Shown here piece by piece: positions 51,390-60,508 of a stretch of 64,000 nt of DNA. Source of the stretch: Lewinellaceae bacterium. GTDB taxonomy: Bacteria > Bacteroidota > Bacteroidia > Chitinophagales > Saprospiraceae. Position 1 is the stretch's first letter. The number at the start of each line of letters is the position of its first letter. The position numbers and the translations under genes were made by a program. The DNA is taken from contig JACJYA010000022.1 in the NCBI GenBank assembly GCA_020636315.1, positions 43,115-107,114 of the forward strand. The letters run 5' to 3'. The notes beneath the pieces are model-generated. The model did not search any database. It was not told the origin of the DNA and saw only the letters and a list, made by a program, of their open reading frames with translations.

Positions 51390-52284
51390 ACCCCTTCAGG
51401 GCCTCCACCGCCCGCTCTGCCAGCAGGTGGTTGGTGCTCTGGGAGAGGCGGACTTTCCTGACCGGCGTGTTCCAGGCCTCGGCCTTGGCTGCCCAGAGGT
51501 GATAATTTCCCTCTCCGTCGCGTTCGCAATAGACCCCCAGGGGCATCTGACAGCCGCCGTCAAGAAGGCTGAGCACCTGGCGTTCTATATTGGTGACAGC
51601 AGACACGCCGCTCTGATGTAGGTGCCGAAGGGCCCGCCGCGTAGCCTTGTCTTCGGCGCGGGCCTGCCAGGCCAGCACGCCCTGGGCCGGGGCCGGTATG
51701 AACTCTTTGGGGCTGAACTTTACAACATGGAAGCCCGACAGGTCCAGTTTCAGGCGCGTCAGGCCGGCTGCGGCCAGCATAATGGCATCGAACTGCCCTT
51801 CGGACAACTTGCGAAGGCGGGTAGGAACATTGCCCCGGATATCTTTGATCTCAATATCCGGCCTGAAATCCAGTATCTGGGCTTTCCGGCGGGCCGACGA
51901 AGTACCCACTACCGCACCTTTGCGCAACTGGAAAAGAGCTCCTTCTTCCAGGGTTTCTTTCCGGATAACCAGCCAGTCGGCGGGGTTTTCCCGGTAAGAG
52001 ACCGCAGAAATGGCCAGGCCTTCCGGCGAACGGGTAGGCAGGTCTTTCATAGAATGAACGGCAAGGTCGATATCCCCGCGCAGAAGGGCCTCTTCGATCT
52101 CCTTGGTAAAAAAGCCTTTGCCCTCCATCTTGTCGAAGCTCAGGTGTTGAATGCGGTCGCCCTGGGTTTTGATGATAATGAGTTCTGAGTCAATGCCGGC
52201 AGCACTGAGTTGTTGCTGGGTGTATTCGGCCTGCCACATGGCCAGCTTGCTGCCACGGGTGCCGATCTTAATTGTTGTGCTCAA
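51388..52284 (-). CDS. hemC: Porphobilinogen deaminase (hydroxymethylbilane synthase)
   Basis: 298 residues. Hallmarks in order: IGTRGSKLAMWQAEYTQQ, FTKEIEEALLRGDIDLAVHSMKDLPT, GTSSARRKAQILDFRPD, IRGNVPTRLRKL, and LLDGGCQMPLGVYCE, where the Cys carries the dipyrromethane cofactor. It polymerises four porphobilinogen molecules in the cytoplasm. A -7 box lies 18 bp upstream on the minus strand. The C-terminal domain ends shortly after HLWAAKAEAWN, slightly short but normal. Confidence 0.95.
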   Translation of the reverse strand: MSTTIKIGTRGSKLAMWQAEYTQQQLSAAGIDSELIIIKTQGDRIQHLSFDKMEGKGFFTKEIEEALLRGDIDLAVHSMKDLPTRSPEGLAISAVSYRENPADWLVIRKETLEEGALFQLRKGAVVGTSSARRKAQILDFRPDIEIKDIRGNVPTRLRKLSEGQFDAIMLAAAGLTRLKLDLSGFHVVKFSPKEFIPAPAQGVLAWQARAEDKATRRALRHLHQSGVSAVTNIERQVLSLLDGGCQMPLGVYCERDGEGNYHLWAAKAEAWNTPVRKVRLSQSTNHLLAERAVEALKG

Positions 52285-52301
52285 GGTCTTGGTTTTTGCC
52301 T

Positions 52302-52309
52302 CAAATATA
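52302..52309 (-). promoter_or_regulatory. Candidate -7 box (TATATTTG) of hemC
   Basis: Reading the minus strand, TATATTTG lies 18 bp before the hemC start and fits TAnnTTTG. Confidence 0.45.
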
Positions 52310-52398
52310 GGAGATAAGGGGCAAAAACCGAACCGGAACTCCCCCTCACCGGAGGATCAAAATCAAAAACGATAATCAAACAGTACCAAACTTTTTTC

Positions 52399-52406
52399 TA
52401 CCTTTG
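52399..52406 (+). promoter_or_regulatory. Candidate -7 box (TACCTTTG) of lpxD
   Basis: TACCTTTG ends only four bases before the lpxD ATG at 52411, so the transcript would start at or within a base or two of the start codon and be essentially leaderless. Confidence 0.45.
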
Positions 52407-52410
52407 CCCC

Positions 52411-53469
52411 ATGCAACTATCAGCCAGAGAATTAGCTCAATTGCTTAACGGGACAGTGGAGGGGAACCCGGAGGTAAAGGTAGGCCGCCCCAGCAAGATC
52501 GAGGAGGGGGGAGAGGGTACTATTTCTTTTCTCGGCAACCCCAAATACGAAGAGTACGCCTACAGGACTACGGCTTCCATCTTACTGGTGAGCAGGGATT
52601 TTGAGGCCCGCCAGCCCGTATCCGCCACATTAGTGCGGGTGGAGGACGTTTACAGCGCGGTGGCAAAGTTGCTGGAACAGTTCGGAAACAATAACAACGA
52701 ACCGGTTGAGATCTCTGGCCATGCCCTCATTCACGAAGGCGCCACAATAAGTGATAACGTAGCGGTCGGGCCATTTTCCGTTATAGGCGCCGGCGCGCAG
52801 GTCGGTTCTGGTTGCCGGATCAAAGCCCAGGTATTCATCGGGAAAGGGGTTAAGCTTGGAAAGAATGTGACGGTCTATCCCGGAGCCAGGATACTGGACC
52901 ACTGTGAAATAGGCAATAACTGCATTATCCACGCCAACGTGGTCATCGGCAGCGATGGCTTTGGCTTTGCCCCACAAGAGGACGGCAGTTACAAAAAGAT
53001 CGCTCATGTTGGAAAGGTCATTGTAGAGGATAATGTGGAGATCGGGGCTAATACCTCCATTGACCGGGCAACCATGGGGGCTACCTATATTCGCAAAGGC
53101 GTCAAGTTGGACAACCTCATCCAGATCGGCCATAATGTTGACATTGGAGAGAATACCGTTATTGCCGCCCAGGCCGGTATCGCCGGCAGCACCAGGATCG
53201 GCAAATCCTGCCGCATTGGCGGCCAGGTGGGCTTCGTAGGCCATATCGAGATCGCCGATGGCACCCAGATACAGGCCCAAAGCGGTATCGCTTCCGCCAT
53301 TGACCAGCCCAACCAGGCCTTCTTCGGTTCTCCTGCCATAGAATATAAGAATTACATCCGTTCCTATGCTGTATTCAAAAAGCTTCCTGACCTCTACCGC
53401 AAGATCAATGCGCTGGAACAGAAGCTCAAACAGCAGCAAGATGCATCTAACAAAGACTCAAGTAGTTAA
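52411..53469 (+). CDS. lpxD: UDP-3-O-acylglucosamine N-acyltransferase
   Basis: 352 residues. An N-terminal uridine-binding domain (SARELAQLLNGTVEGN, EGTISFLGNPKYEEYAY) is followed by a left-handed beta-helix of hexapeptide repeats (INHE-like HEGATISDNVAVGPFSVIG to GDGTQIQ..) with FGFAPQEDGSYKKI and QIGHNVDIGENT, where the catalytic His is expected. LpxD adds the second N-linked acyl chain in lipid A synthesis. First gene of lpxD-lpxC/fabZ-lpxA, the usual Bacteroidota order. Confidence 0.95.
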   Translation: MQLSARELAQLLNGTVEGNPEVKVGRPSKIEEGGEGTISFLGNPKYEEYAYRTTASILLVSRDFEARQPVSATLVRVEDVYSAVAKLLEQFGNNNNEPVEISGHALIHEGATISDNVAVGPFSVIGAGAQVGSGCRIKAQVFIGKGVKLGKNVTVYPGARILDHCEIGNNCIIHANVVIGSDGFGFAPQEDGSYKKIAHVGKVIVEDNVEIGANTSIDRATMGATYIRKGVKLDNLIQIGHNVDIGENTVIAAQAGIAGSTRIGKSCRIGGQVGFVGHIEIADGTQIQAQSGIASAIDQPNQAFFGSPAIEYKNYIRSYAVFKKLPDLYRKINALEQKLKQQQDASNKDSSS

Positions 53470-53475
53470 AAACTG

Positions 53476-53483
53476 TATCTTTG
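53476..53483 (+). promoter_or_regulatory. Candidate internal -7 box (TATCTTTG) before lpxC-fabZ
   Basis: TATCTTTG lies in the 39 bp spacer between lpxD and lpxC-fabZ, 26 bp before the start, suggesting an extra promoter for lpxC inside the operon. Confidence 0.45.
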
Positions 53484-53508
53484 CAAAAATTTTCAGCCGA
53501 CTACTTTT

Positions 53509-54900
53509 ATGATGAAACAACATACAATCAAAAAACCGGCCACGGTTAAGGGTATTGGACTACATACAGGAAAGGAGGTAGTACTCACTTTCAAACCCGC
53601 TCCTGTTGGCCACGGTTATAAATTCCAACGCCTGGACCTGGAAGGAGAGCCTGTACTCAATGCCGACGTCAACCGCGTGGTTTCTACCCAGAGGGGCACC
53701 ACCATCAAAACAGGCGGCGCCGAAGTGAATACCGTTGAACACGCCCTTTCCGCCCTCGCCGGCCTGGGCATAGACAACGTCCTTATGGAGCTGAACGGGC
53801 CCGAAGTTCCCATCCTCGACGGCAGCGCCGGCCCTTTTGTCCAGGCCCTGATGAAAGCAGGCATCGAAGAGCAGGATGCCGACAGAGAGTACTTTGTAGT
53901 CGAAGAACCCATCCATTATAAAGACGATAAGACCGGAGCAGAACTGCTGGCCCTGCCTCATGACGGGTTCGAACTCATCGCCATGATCGATTTCAACTCA
54001 AATGTCCTGGGCCAACAATACGCTCATTTCAACGGTACGACCAACTACGAAAAGGAGATCGCCCCCTGCCGCACCTTCGTCTTTCTGCACGAACTGGAAT
54101 TCCTCTTCGAGCAGAACCTCATCAAAGGAGGTGACCTGGACAACGCCATCGTCATTGTTGACCGCAAAGTAAGCCAGGAGGAACTCGACCGGATTGCCGA
54201 AAAACTGGGCAAACCCAGCGTCACCGTTGACCAGGAAGGCATCCTCAACACCATAAAACTCTACTACAAGAACGAACCGGCCCGCCATAAACTGCTAGAC
54301 GTACTTGGCGATATCGCTCTGCTGGGACAGCGCATTAAAGGAAAGATCGTGGCCACCAAACCCGGGCACCGGGCCAATGTGGAATTTACCAAGATCCTTA
54401 AGAAACGGTACCAGGAACAACGTAAACTTCGGGGAAAACCCCATTACAACCCCGACAAGGAACCCCTGTTCGACATCGTACAGATCGAAAAATGGCTGCC
54501 TCACCGCTATCCCTTCCTGCTGGTTGATAAGATCATCGAACTCACGGACCACTACGTGGTGGGCGTCAAAAACGTCAGTTTCAACGAATACTTCTTCCAG
54601 GGGCATTTCCCCAATAACCCGGTTATGCCAGGCGTTCTCCAGATCGAGGCCATGGCGCAAACCGGCGGCATGCTGGTGCTTTCCACCGTAGAAGACCCCG
54701 GCAACTGGGACACCTACTTCCTGAAAATTGAGAACGCTAAATTTAAACATAAAGTCGTTCCCGGCGATACCGTCCTGTTTAAACTGGAGCTGATGGCTCC
54801 CATCCGCCGCGGCATCTGTCAGATGTCAGGTACTGCTTACGTGGGAAACAAGATCGTATCTGAAGCCGAGTTAACTGCTCAAATCGTCAAGCGCTCATAA
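53509..54900 (+). CDS. lpxC-fabZ: Fused LpxC deacetylase / FabZ dehydratase
   Basis: 463 residues made of LpxC (1 to about 310) and FabZ (about 320-463). LpxC zinc ligands are in NTVEHALSALAGLGID and HKLLDVLGDIALLG, with GHRANVEFTK near the end. FabZ has LPHRYPFLLVDKI and the catalytic His/Glu in GHFPNNPVMPGVLQIEAMAQ. LpxC commits UDP-acyl-GlcNAc to lipid A and FabZ dehydrates hydroxyacyl-ACP, so both consume the same acyl pool. This fusion is characteristic of Bacteroidota. It overlaps nothing, with lpxA two bases downstream. Confidence 0.95.
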   Translation: MMKQHTIKKPATVKGIGLHTGKEVVLTFKPAPVGHGYKFQRLDLEGEPVLNADVNRVVSTQRGTTIKTGGAEVNTVEHALSALAGLGIDNVLMELNGPEVPILDGSAGPFVQALMKAGIEEQDADREYFVVEEPIHYKDDKTGAELLALPHDGFELIAMIDFNSNVLGQQYAHFNGTTNYEKEIAPCRTFVFLHELEFLFEQNLIKGGDLDNAIVIVDRKVSQEELDRIAEKLGKPSVTVDQEGILNTIKLYYKNEPARHKLLDVLGDIALLGQRIKGKIVATKPGHRANVEFTKILKKRYQEQRKLRGKPHYNPDKEPLFDIVQIEKWLPHRYPFLLVDKIIELTDHYVVGVKNVSFNEYFFQGHFPNNPVMPGVLQIEAMAQTGGMLVLSTVEDPGNWDTYFLKIENAKFKHKVVPGDTVLFKLELMAPIRRGICQMSGTAYVGNKIVSEAELTAQIVKRS

Positions 54901-54902
54901 CA

Positions 54903-55721
54903 ATGAATTATTACAATAGCAACTTGAATAGTGTCATCCATCCTGATGCCAAGATCGGCGAAAACGTCACGATCGGGCCGTTCTGCTATATCGATAAGAA
55001 TGTTGAAATAGGAGATGGCACCTGGCTGGGGCCCAATGTAACGGTTTTCGAAGGGGCGCGGATCGGTAAGGGTTGCCGGATCTTTCCCGGCGCAGTGATC
55101 GCCGGTATTCCCCAGGACCTCAAGTTCAAAGGAGAGCCCAGTACCGCAGAAATAGGCGACAACACCACCATACGGGAATTCGTAACCGTAAACCGGGGAA
55201 CGGCTTACGCCAATACCACACGAGTGGGCAGCAACTGCCTGCTGATGGCCTACGTCCATGTCGCTCATGACTGCAACATCGGAAACCATGTTATCCTGGC
55301 CAATAACGTCAACCTGGCCGGGCACGTCGAGATCGAAGACTGGGCCATTCTGGAAGGGCTGGTGGCCGTACAACAGTTCATCCGGATCGGCAAACACAGC
55401 TTTATCGCCGGTGGCTCCCTGGTGCGCAAGCACGTCCCCCCCTACGTCAAAGCCGCCCGCGAACCCCTCTCCTATGCCGGGGTGAACAGCATCGGCCTGC
55501 GCCGGCGCAACTTCTCCACCGAACAGATCAATGTCATTCAGGAGATCTACCGCATTCTTTTCGTCAAAGGGTATAACACCTCCCACGCTTTGGAGGTCAT
55601 TGAAGACTCCCTGGAACCCACCCCGGAACGGGAAAACATCATCTCCTTCATCCGAAGCGCCGACCCCGGCATCATGAAGGGCTTCCAACAGATCAACGGC
55701 AGTAATGTAGATGAGGATTGA
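54903..55721 (+). CDS. lpxA: UDP-N-acetylglucosamine acyltransferase
   Basis: 272 residues of hexapeptide beta-helix (IHPDAKIGENVTIGPFCYI) followed by a helical C-terminal domain. The catalytic His lies in AYVHVAHDCNIGNHV, and IREFVTVNRGTAYAN and EGLVAVQQFIRIGKHSFIAGG are typical of LpxA. It adds the first 3-O-acyl chain of lipid A. It begins two bases after lpxC-fabZ and overlaps the ABC ATPase gene by 11 bp, so all are co-translated. Confidence 0.95.
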   Translation: MNYYNSNLNSVIHPDAKIGENVTIGPFCYIDKNVEIGDGTWLGPNVTVFEGARIGKGCRIFPGAVIAGIPQDLKFKGEPSTAEIGDNTTIREFVTVNRGTAYANTTRVGSNCLLMAYVHVAHDCNIGNHVILANNVNLAGHVEIEDWAILEGLVAVQQFIRIGKHSFIAGGSLVRKHVPPYVKAAREPLSYAGVNSIGLRRRNFSTEQINVIQEIYRILFVKGYNTSHALEVIEDSLEPTPERENIISFIRSADPGIMKGFQQINGSNVDED

Positions 55722-56328
55722 ACTGGACAGCGTGGGGAAAAGATACCGCATGGAATGGATACTGCGCGGAATCAGCCTCCGCTTCGAGGCCGGTAAAAAA
55801 TACGCCATAACCGGCCCCAACGGGTCGGGCAAATCAACCCTGCTCAGAATTCTGTCCGGCCATCTCACTCCCTCCAAAGGCAAAGCCCGGCACTTTCTCG
55901 GCAACCAGGTGCTCGACCATACCCACATCTACCGCCACCTCTCCTACGCCGCCCCCTATATCGAACTCATCGAAGAACTGACCCTCTGGGAAGCCCTTCA
56001 GTTTCACCTCCGTTTCAAACCCCTGATCCGCCAAATGGACGCCTCAGAAGTCTTGAGCCTACTCAATCTCAGTAAAGCCCGGAATAAAGCCATCAGAGAC
56101 TTCTCCTCCGGTATGAAACAGCGCCTGAAGCTCGCCCTGGCCATCTGCTCCGACACCTCACTCCTGCTCCTCGATGAGCCAACAACCAACCTCGACAAGG
56201 AAGGCATCGCCTGGTATCAAAACCTGATCCGGGACTTCAGCTCCGGCAGGTTGCTCATCGTCGCCTCCAATGTGGATGTGGATTTTGACTTCTGCGAGGA
56301 AAGAGTGGATATTCTGGAATATAAATGA
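55711..56328 (+). CDS. CcmA-like ABC transporter ATP-binding protein
   Basis: 205 residues, one nucleotide-binding domain: Walker A GPNGSGKSTLLRILSG, Q-loop region YRHLSYAAPYIELIEELTL, signature FSSGMKQRLKLALAIC, Walker B LLLLDEPTTNLD. Length and the FSSGM signature resemble CcmA/heme-exporter-type ATPases. No permease is encoded beside it in the window. It overlaps lpxA by 11 bp (start inside GTAGATGAG), so an envelope role is suggested, but the substrate is unknown. Confidence 0.88.
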   Translation: MRIELDSVGKRYRMEWILRGISLRFEAGKKYAITGPNGSGKSTLLRILSGHLTPSKGKARHFLGNQVLDHTHIYRHLSYAAPYIELIEELTLWEALQFHLRFKPLIRQMDASEVLSLLNLSKARNKAIRDFSSGMKQRLKLALAICSDTSLLLLDEPTTNLDKEGIAWYQNLIRDFSSGRLLIVASNVDVDFDFCEERVDILEYK

Positions 56329-56499
56329 CCTCTAAAATATTGTTGGCCGCTGTTTCTGGACATTTGTAGAAAAGGGATATAGCTTTAGATTTCATTCCCG
56401 ACAGGCCAAAACTTTTATTTTTATGGCCATCAACAGGCCTGCGGTTTGGCCTTGGCAAGCCAATCTCTTAAAGTAAGCATTAAAGAACAACCTTCACAC

Positions 56500-58023
56500 A
56501 TGCCAAAAGACATCCAAAAAATAGAACTCCGCAACCTCCAGCTCAGCGATTACCGGGAGATCAAAGCTTCGATGATCGAAGCCTACAGCGATATTGAGGA
56601 ACCACAGTGGAAGGAGGAGGAAATCCGCATTCTTCTTGAGAAGTTCCCGGAAGGGCAGTTCGTCATCCTCGCCGACGGCAAGGTAGTGGGAAGCGCTCTT
56701 GCCATCATCGTCTCTTATGCGAGCCTGGATGAAAACCACTCCTACGACGAGATCACCGGCCATTACACTTTTGACACCCACAACCCGGATGGCGACGTAT
56801 TGTACGGCATTGATGTGTTCGTCCATCCGGAGTACCGGGGCCTTCGCCTGGGGCGCCGCCTGTACGACGCCCGAAAGGAACTCTGCGAGCGGCTCAACCT
56901 GAGAGGCATCCTGTTCGGCGGCCGCATCCCCAACTACCGAAAATTTGCGGATGAACTCACACCGAGGGAGTACATTCAAAAGGTCCGGCGAAAGGAGATA
57001 TACGACCCTGTCCTTTCCTTCCAGCTGAGCAATGACTTCCATGCTAAAAAAATCCTGAAAGGCTATTTGCCGGAAGATGAGAGCTCCCTGGAATACGCCG
57101 TTATGCTCGAGTGGGACAACATCTACTATCAGAAGCAACAGAAATTGGAAGCCCTTACCAAACAGGTGGTGCGCCTGGGGCTGGTGCAGTGGCAGATGCG
57201 CCCCTTCAGCGGGCTGGATGCGCTCTTCGGGCAGTTGGAGTTCTTTGTAGATGCCGTTTCGGCCTATCAGACGGACTTTGTACTTTTTCCCGAGTTGTTC
57301 AATGCCCCGCTGCTGGCGGGCCTGGACAACCTGTACGAAGCCGAGGCTATCCGGGGCCTGGCTGAATATACCGAACCGATACGCAACAAACTCAGGGAGT
57401 TTGCCATCTCCTACAACGTCAACATCATCGGCGGCAGCATGCCCTTCATCCGGGAAGGCCGGCTGGTCAACATCGGTTTCCTTTGCCGGAGAGACGGCAC
57501 TACCGAATCCTATGAAAAGCTGCATGTTACGCCCAATGAGGCCAGCCACTGGGGCATGGAGGGCGGCAATAAGCTCACCGCTTTCGATACCGATTGCGGC
57601 AAAGTGGGAGTGCTGATCGGCTACGATGCAGAATTTCCGGAGCTCTCCCGGCTTCTGGCGGAAGAAGAGGTGCAGATCCTGTTTGTACCCTTCCATACCA
57701 ATACTCAGAACGAGTTCATTCGCATACAACTTTGCGGCCGTGCCCGCGCCATTGAGAATGAGTGTTATGTCGCTATCGCCGGCAGTGTTGGCAACCTGCC
57801 CAAAGTGAGCAATATGGACATACAGGTGGCGCAGTCGGCCGTTTTTACTCCTGCTGATTTTGCTTTCCCGGGTAATGGCGTCCTGGCCGAAGCGCCTCCC
57901 AATACGGAGACTACCCTGATCGCCGAGCTCGACCTCGATTTGCTGAAACATCTGCATTCCTACGGCAGCCTGCGCAACCTGCAGGGCCGGCGGACAGACC
58001 TGTTTGAGTTGAGAAAAAAGTAG
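56500..58023 (+). CDS. GNAT acetyltransferase fused to carbon-nitrogen hydrolase with altered catalytic Cys
   Basis: 507 residues from ATG 56500, where conservation starts (KIELRNLQLSDYREIKASM). The GNAT half has DVFVHPEYRGLRLGRRLYDARKEL. The nitrilase half (about 225-507) has the catalytic Glu in FVLFPELFNAP and Lys in SYEKLHVTP, but the position of the catalytic Cys reads VLIGYDAEFPEL, with Gly374 (codon GGC, 57619-57621) instead of the usual ICYD cysteine. The following RARAIENECYVAIAGSVGN is intact. This bifunctional family is widespread; substrate unknown. If the Gly is real the hydrolase half may be inactive. Confidence 0.88.
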   Translation: MPKDIQKIELRNLQLSDYREIKASMIEAYSDIEEPQWKEEEIRILLEKFPEGQFVILADGKVVGSALAIIVSYASLDENHSYDEITGHYTFDTHNPDGDVLYGIDVFVHPEYRGLRLGRRLYDARKELCERLNLRGILFGGRIPNYRKFADELTPREYIQKVRRKEIYDPVLSFQLSNDFHAKKILKGYLPEDESSLEYAVMLEWDNIYYQKQQKLEALTKQVVRLGLVQWQMRPFSGLDALFGQLEFFVDAVSAYQTDFVLFPELFNAPLLAGLDNLYEAEAIRGLAEYTEPIRNKLREFAISYNVNIIGGSMPFIREGRLVNIGFLCRRDGTTESYEKLHVTPNEASHWGMEGGNKLTAFDTDCGKVGVLIGYDAEFPELSRLLAEEEVQILFVPFHTNTQNEFIRIQLCGRARAIENECYVAIAGSVGNLPKVSNMDIQVAQSAVFTPADFAFPGNGVLAEAPPNTETTLIAELDLDLLKHLHSYGSLRNLQGRRTDLFELRKK

Positions 58024-58121
58024 GATTGTCGTAGATTCGAGATCCGTAAATCGTTACCTCTAATTTGGAACCGAATCCACGATTCCACGAATTTGCCTGC
58101 TGAAAATAAACCAATTGAAAA

Positions 58122-58940
58122 ATGACCCTGAAATTCTACACGCCGCCACCTCCCCTGTGCAACCTGGTGTCCCTGTTCACCTATTACAAAGGTTACCAGC
58201 CCGGGCACTGCATCGACCGCTTTCTCCCCGACGGCAACGTAGAATTGGTCATCGACCTGACGGACTTTCCCAAGAACGTCTATCACAACGAGACGCTGGC
58301 AGTGCAACAGTCTTTCAGCAAAGCCTGGATATCCGGCCTTCGGAAGGAGTTCATCTCCATCCATGCCGGGCAGGACGCGGAAATGTTCGTAATCACTTTC
58401 AAAAAGGGGGCTGCACGGGGCATTGTGGGAATGCCGCTTACCGAATTGACGGAACAGGTGATAGAAGGTGATCGGGCTTTTGGCCGGCCCATTCTTCTGC
58501 TGAGGGAAGCTTTGCTGGAGGCAGAAAGCCCGAAAGCAAAAATGGCGGCCGCCGAAAGACATCTGCTGTCCATGGCCGGTAACAAGCTGTTGCCCAACCC
58601 TTTTGTCCAATACGCTGTGGGGCAGATACTGCTTCACCCCCGGCAGTTGTCCCTGGAAAAACTCTCCCAAAAGGTGGGCTATTCCCAAAAGCACCTCATT
58701 CAGCTTTTTAAAGAGCACGTCGGTTTGCCTCCCAAGGCCTTTCTGCGCATCATTCGCTTCCAAAACGCCATCGCCGAGATCGAGCAACGGGGCAGCATCG
58801 AGTGGAGCCACCTCGCCCTTGACTGCGGCTACTACGACCAGGCTCACTTCATCCGGGATTTTAAAAGGTTCTCGGGGTTTACACCGGAAGAATACCTGAA
58901 GCGGAAGAATGGCGTATTGAACTACGTGCCGGTGGGGTAG
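58122..58940 (+). CDS. AraC-family transcriptional regulator with N-terminal DUF6597-like domain
   Basis: 272 residues. The N-terminal 110 (TLKFYTPPPPLCNLVSLFTY, FLPDGNVELVIDLTD, GLRKEFISIHAGQDAEMFVITF) are a cupin-like sensor. The C-terminal AraC domain contains two HTH units: LSLEKLSQKVGYSQKHLIQLF and SHLALDCGYYDQAHFIRDF, with the final FKRFSGFTPEEYLK signature. It probably controls a nearby or remote operon in response to an unknown ligand. A G-rich low-complexity run starts at its stop codon. Confidence 0.88.
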   Translation: MTLKFYTPPPPLCNLVSLFTYYKGYQPGHCIDRFLPDGNVELVIDLTDFPKNVYHNETLAVQQSFSKAWISGLRKEFISIHAGQDAEMFVITFKKGAARGIVGMPLTELTEQVIEGDRAFGRPILLLREALLEAESPKAKMAAAERHLLSMAGNKLLPNPFVQYAVGQILLHPRQLSLEKLSQKVGYSQKHLIQLFKEHVGLPPKAFLRIIRFQNAIAEIEQRGSIEWSHLALDCGYYDQAHFIRDFKRFSGFTPEEYLKRKNGVLNYVPVG

Positions 58941-58985
58941 AGGAGGAGGGGGGGAAAAGTGTAAAGGTGGAAAAGTGGAAAGGTT
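58941..58985 (+). repeat. G-rich low-complexity tract after a stop codon
   Basis: About 45 bp of purine-rich repeats (AAAGGTGGAAAAGTGGAAAGG type) directly follow the TAG of the AraC gene, as at 8222. No complementary arm was found downstream. Confidence 0.6.
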
Positions 58986-59084
58986 TAAGTAAAGGCGCCG
59001 GTGCTGCCCCTCCTGTTAAACTTTGATGAGGTAAATTTTTTACAATCCAACTCGGCTAACCTTTCCCATCTTTGTGAAAAAATA

Positions 59085-59492
59085 ATGGAAAATATGATGA
59101 TCAACCACTGGGCTGTGCTGGCCTGCGCCGTCTTCAACATGCTCCTGGGGGCGTTATGGTACTCGCCGGCTTTGTTTTACCGGGCATGGAAAGAGGAGAA
59201 TGGCCTGACGGACGAGGATATTCAAAAAGCCAGTCCTCTGAAAATATACGGCATCAGCTTTTTGCTGGCTTACCTGATGTCCTACAACCTGGCCTTCTTT
59301 CTGGGCGATGCCGGCACGGACTGGCAATGGGGAACTGCTGCCGGCTTTCTTGCCGGGTTCGGGTGGGCGGCGGCCATTTTTACCTCTATTGCTCTTTTTG
59401 AGCAGAAAAGCTGGAGGTATATTTTCATTAACGGCGCCTATATCGTGATCTACTTCACGGCCATTGGTTTCATCCTGGGGATATGGAGGTGA
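59085..59492 (+). CDS. DUF1761-family small membrane protein
   Basis: 135 residues from ATG 59085 with four membrane helices. Typical DUF1761 features are NMLLGALWYSPALFYRAWKEE (motif LGxxWYSPxLF) in helix 1 and the helix 3-4 pair GFGWAAAIFTSIALFEQKSW. Function unknown. It follows a plausible promoter region near 59060-59075 and is upstream of the propeller lipoprotein gene by 29 bp. Confidence 0.85.
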   Translation: MENMMINHWAVLACAVFNMLLGALWYSPALFYRAWKEENGLTDEDIQKASPLKIYGISFLLAYLMSYNLAFFLGDAGTDWQWGTAAGFLAGFGWAAAIFTSIALFEQKSWRYIFINGAYIVIYFTAIGFILGIWR

Positions 59493-59521
59493 ATTCGCAT
59501 TGATGAATAAACACTAGAAAT

Positions 59522-60484
59522 ATGTTGGTAAGAATATTGCTTTTTGTTCTATCGGTATCCATTCTTAACTCCTGCGGCAGCCGGCTCCAAAACCAGGACA
59601 AAACCCGGAACCCGCAGTACCGCATCGCCTACAACGTACTGGCCAACCCTGAAACGGATGATTACGAGGTGCTCACCATGAATCTGGACGGCAGCGACAG
59701 AAAAAACGTTACCCACCATCCAGCTCTGGAATGGACATACTACGCCTACCGGAACAAGATCCTGTTCATTTCTGACCGGGATACCTGCAGGCGTTGTTGT
59801 TACGGGTTGTACGAGATGGATATCGACGGAGAAAACGTCCGGAAGATATCCGATAGCTGCCTGGCGGACAGTTGGATGAGCAGCCGCAAAAAGGGGACGG
59901 AGCTGATCGTTACACCTCACCGTTCGGCGGACTCGGCTTTTTATATCATCAATTTAAAGGGCGAATTACTGGACAAAGTTTATACCGGCCTGCCTTATTC
60001 GGGCGACCCCTTGTTTGTCGAAGGCGGCAAAAAGGTAGTATTCCGTGGAGGGCTCACAAAATCCAAGCTGGTGGAGGGTTTTAATGAAGAACTCTACATC
60101 ATCAACACCGACGGAACGGGCAGGCGGCAACTTACTCGCTACCCCGAAGGCGACACCACCGCCGGAAAGTTTGGCTACCACGCCGGCCCGCCACGGGAGC
60201 ACCCTACGGAGCATTTCATCAGCTACCAAAGCGAGCAGGCCGGCAAGTACAGCCTATATGCCGTCACTCCAGACGGCAAAAAACACTGGAAGCTCACCAA
60301 TAACCCCCGGAACGAAGGCTGGCACGACTGGAGCCCGGATGGCAACTGGCTGGCCATCGAACTGTTCGACAAGGGGCAAACCCAGTTCCACATCGGCCTG
60401 ATGAACTGGAAAACGAAAGAAATGAAAATCCTGACGGATACAACCTATCAGTACCAGCAGGCGCCGGTGTTTGTGGAGGATTGA
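59522..60484 (+). CDS. PD40 (TolB-like) beta-propeller lipoprotein
   Basis: 320 residues with a lipoprotein signal ending in SILNSC. Six WD40/PD40-type blades follow: YEVLTMNLDGSDRKNVTH, LYEMDIDGENVRKISDSC, LYIINTDGTGRRQLTRYPE, YSLYAVTPDGKKHWKLTN and DWSPDGNWLAIEL. A CRRCC cysteine cluster at about residues 83-87 is unusual. Such propellers act as binding scaffolds in the periplasm or at the surface. Not tolB itself; no Tol-Pal genes are nearby. Confidence 0.8.
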   Translation: MLVRILLFVLSVSILNSCGSRLQNQDKTRNPQYRIAYNVLANPETDDYEVLTMNLDGSDRKNVTHHPALEWTYYAYRNKILFISDRDTCRRCCYGLYEMDIDGENVRKISDSCLADSWMSSRKKGTELIVTPHRSADSAFYIINLKGELLDKVYTGLPYSGDPLFVEGGKKVVFRGGLTKSKLVEGFNEELYIINTDGTGRRQLTRYPEGDTTAGKFGYHAGPPREHPTEHFISYQSEQAGKYSLYAVTPDGKKHWKLTNNPRNEGWHDWSPDGNWLAIELFDKGQTQFHIGLMNWKTKEMKILTDTTYQYQQAPVFVED

Positions 60485-60508
60485 GGACAGGTTAATAACC
60501 AACAACAA

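Noticed and set aside
56494..57957. 487-codon minus-strand frame opposite the GNAT/nitrilase gene
   Set aside because: Nearly the full length of a known bifunctional family on the other strand; no recognisable domain of its own.
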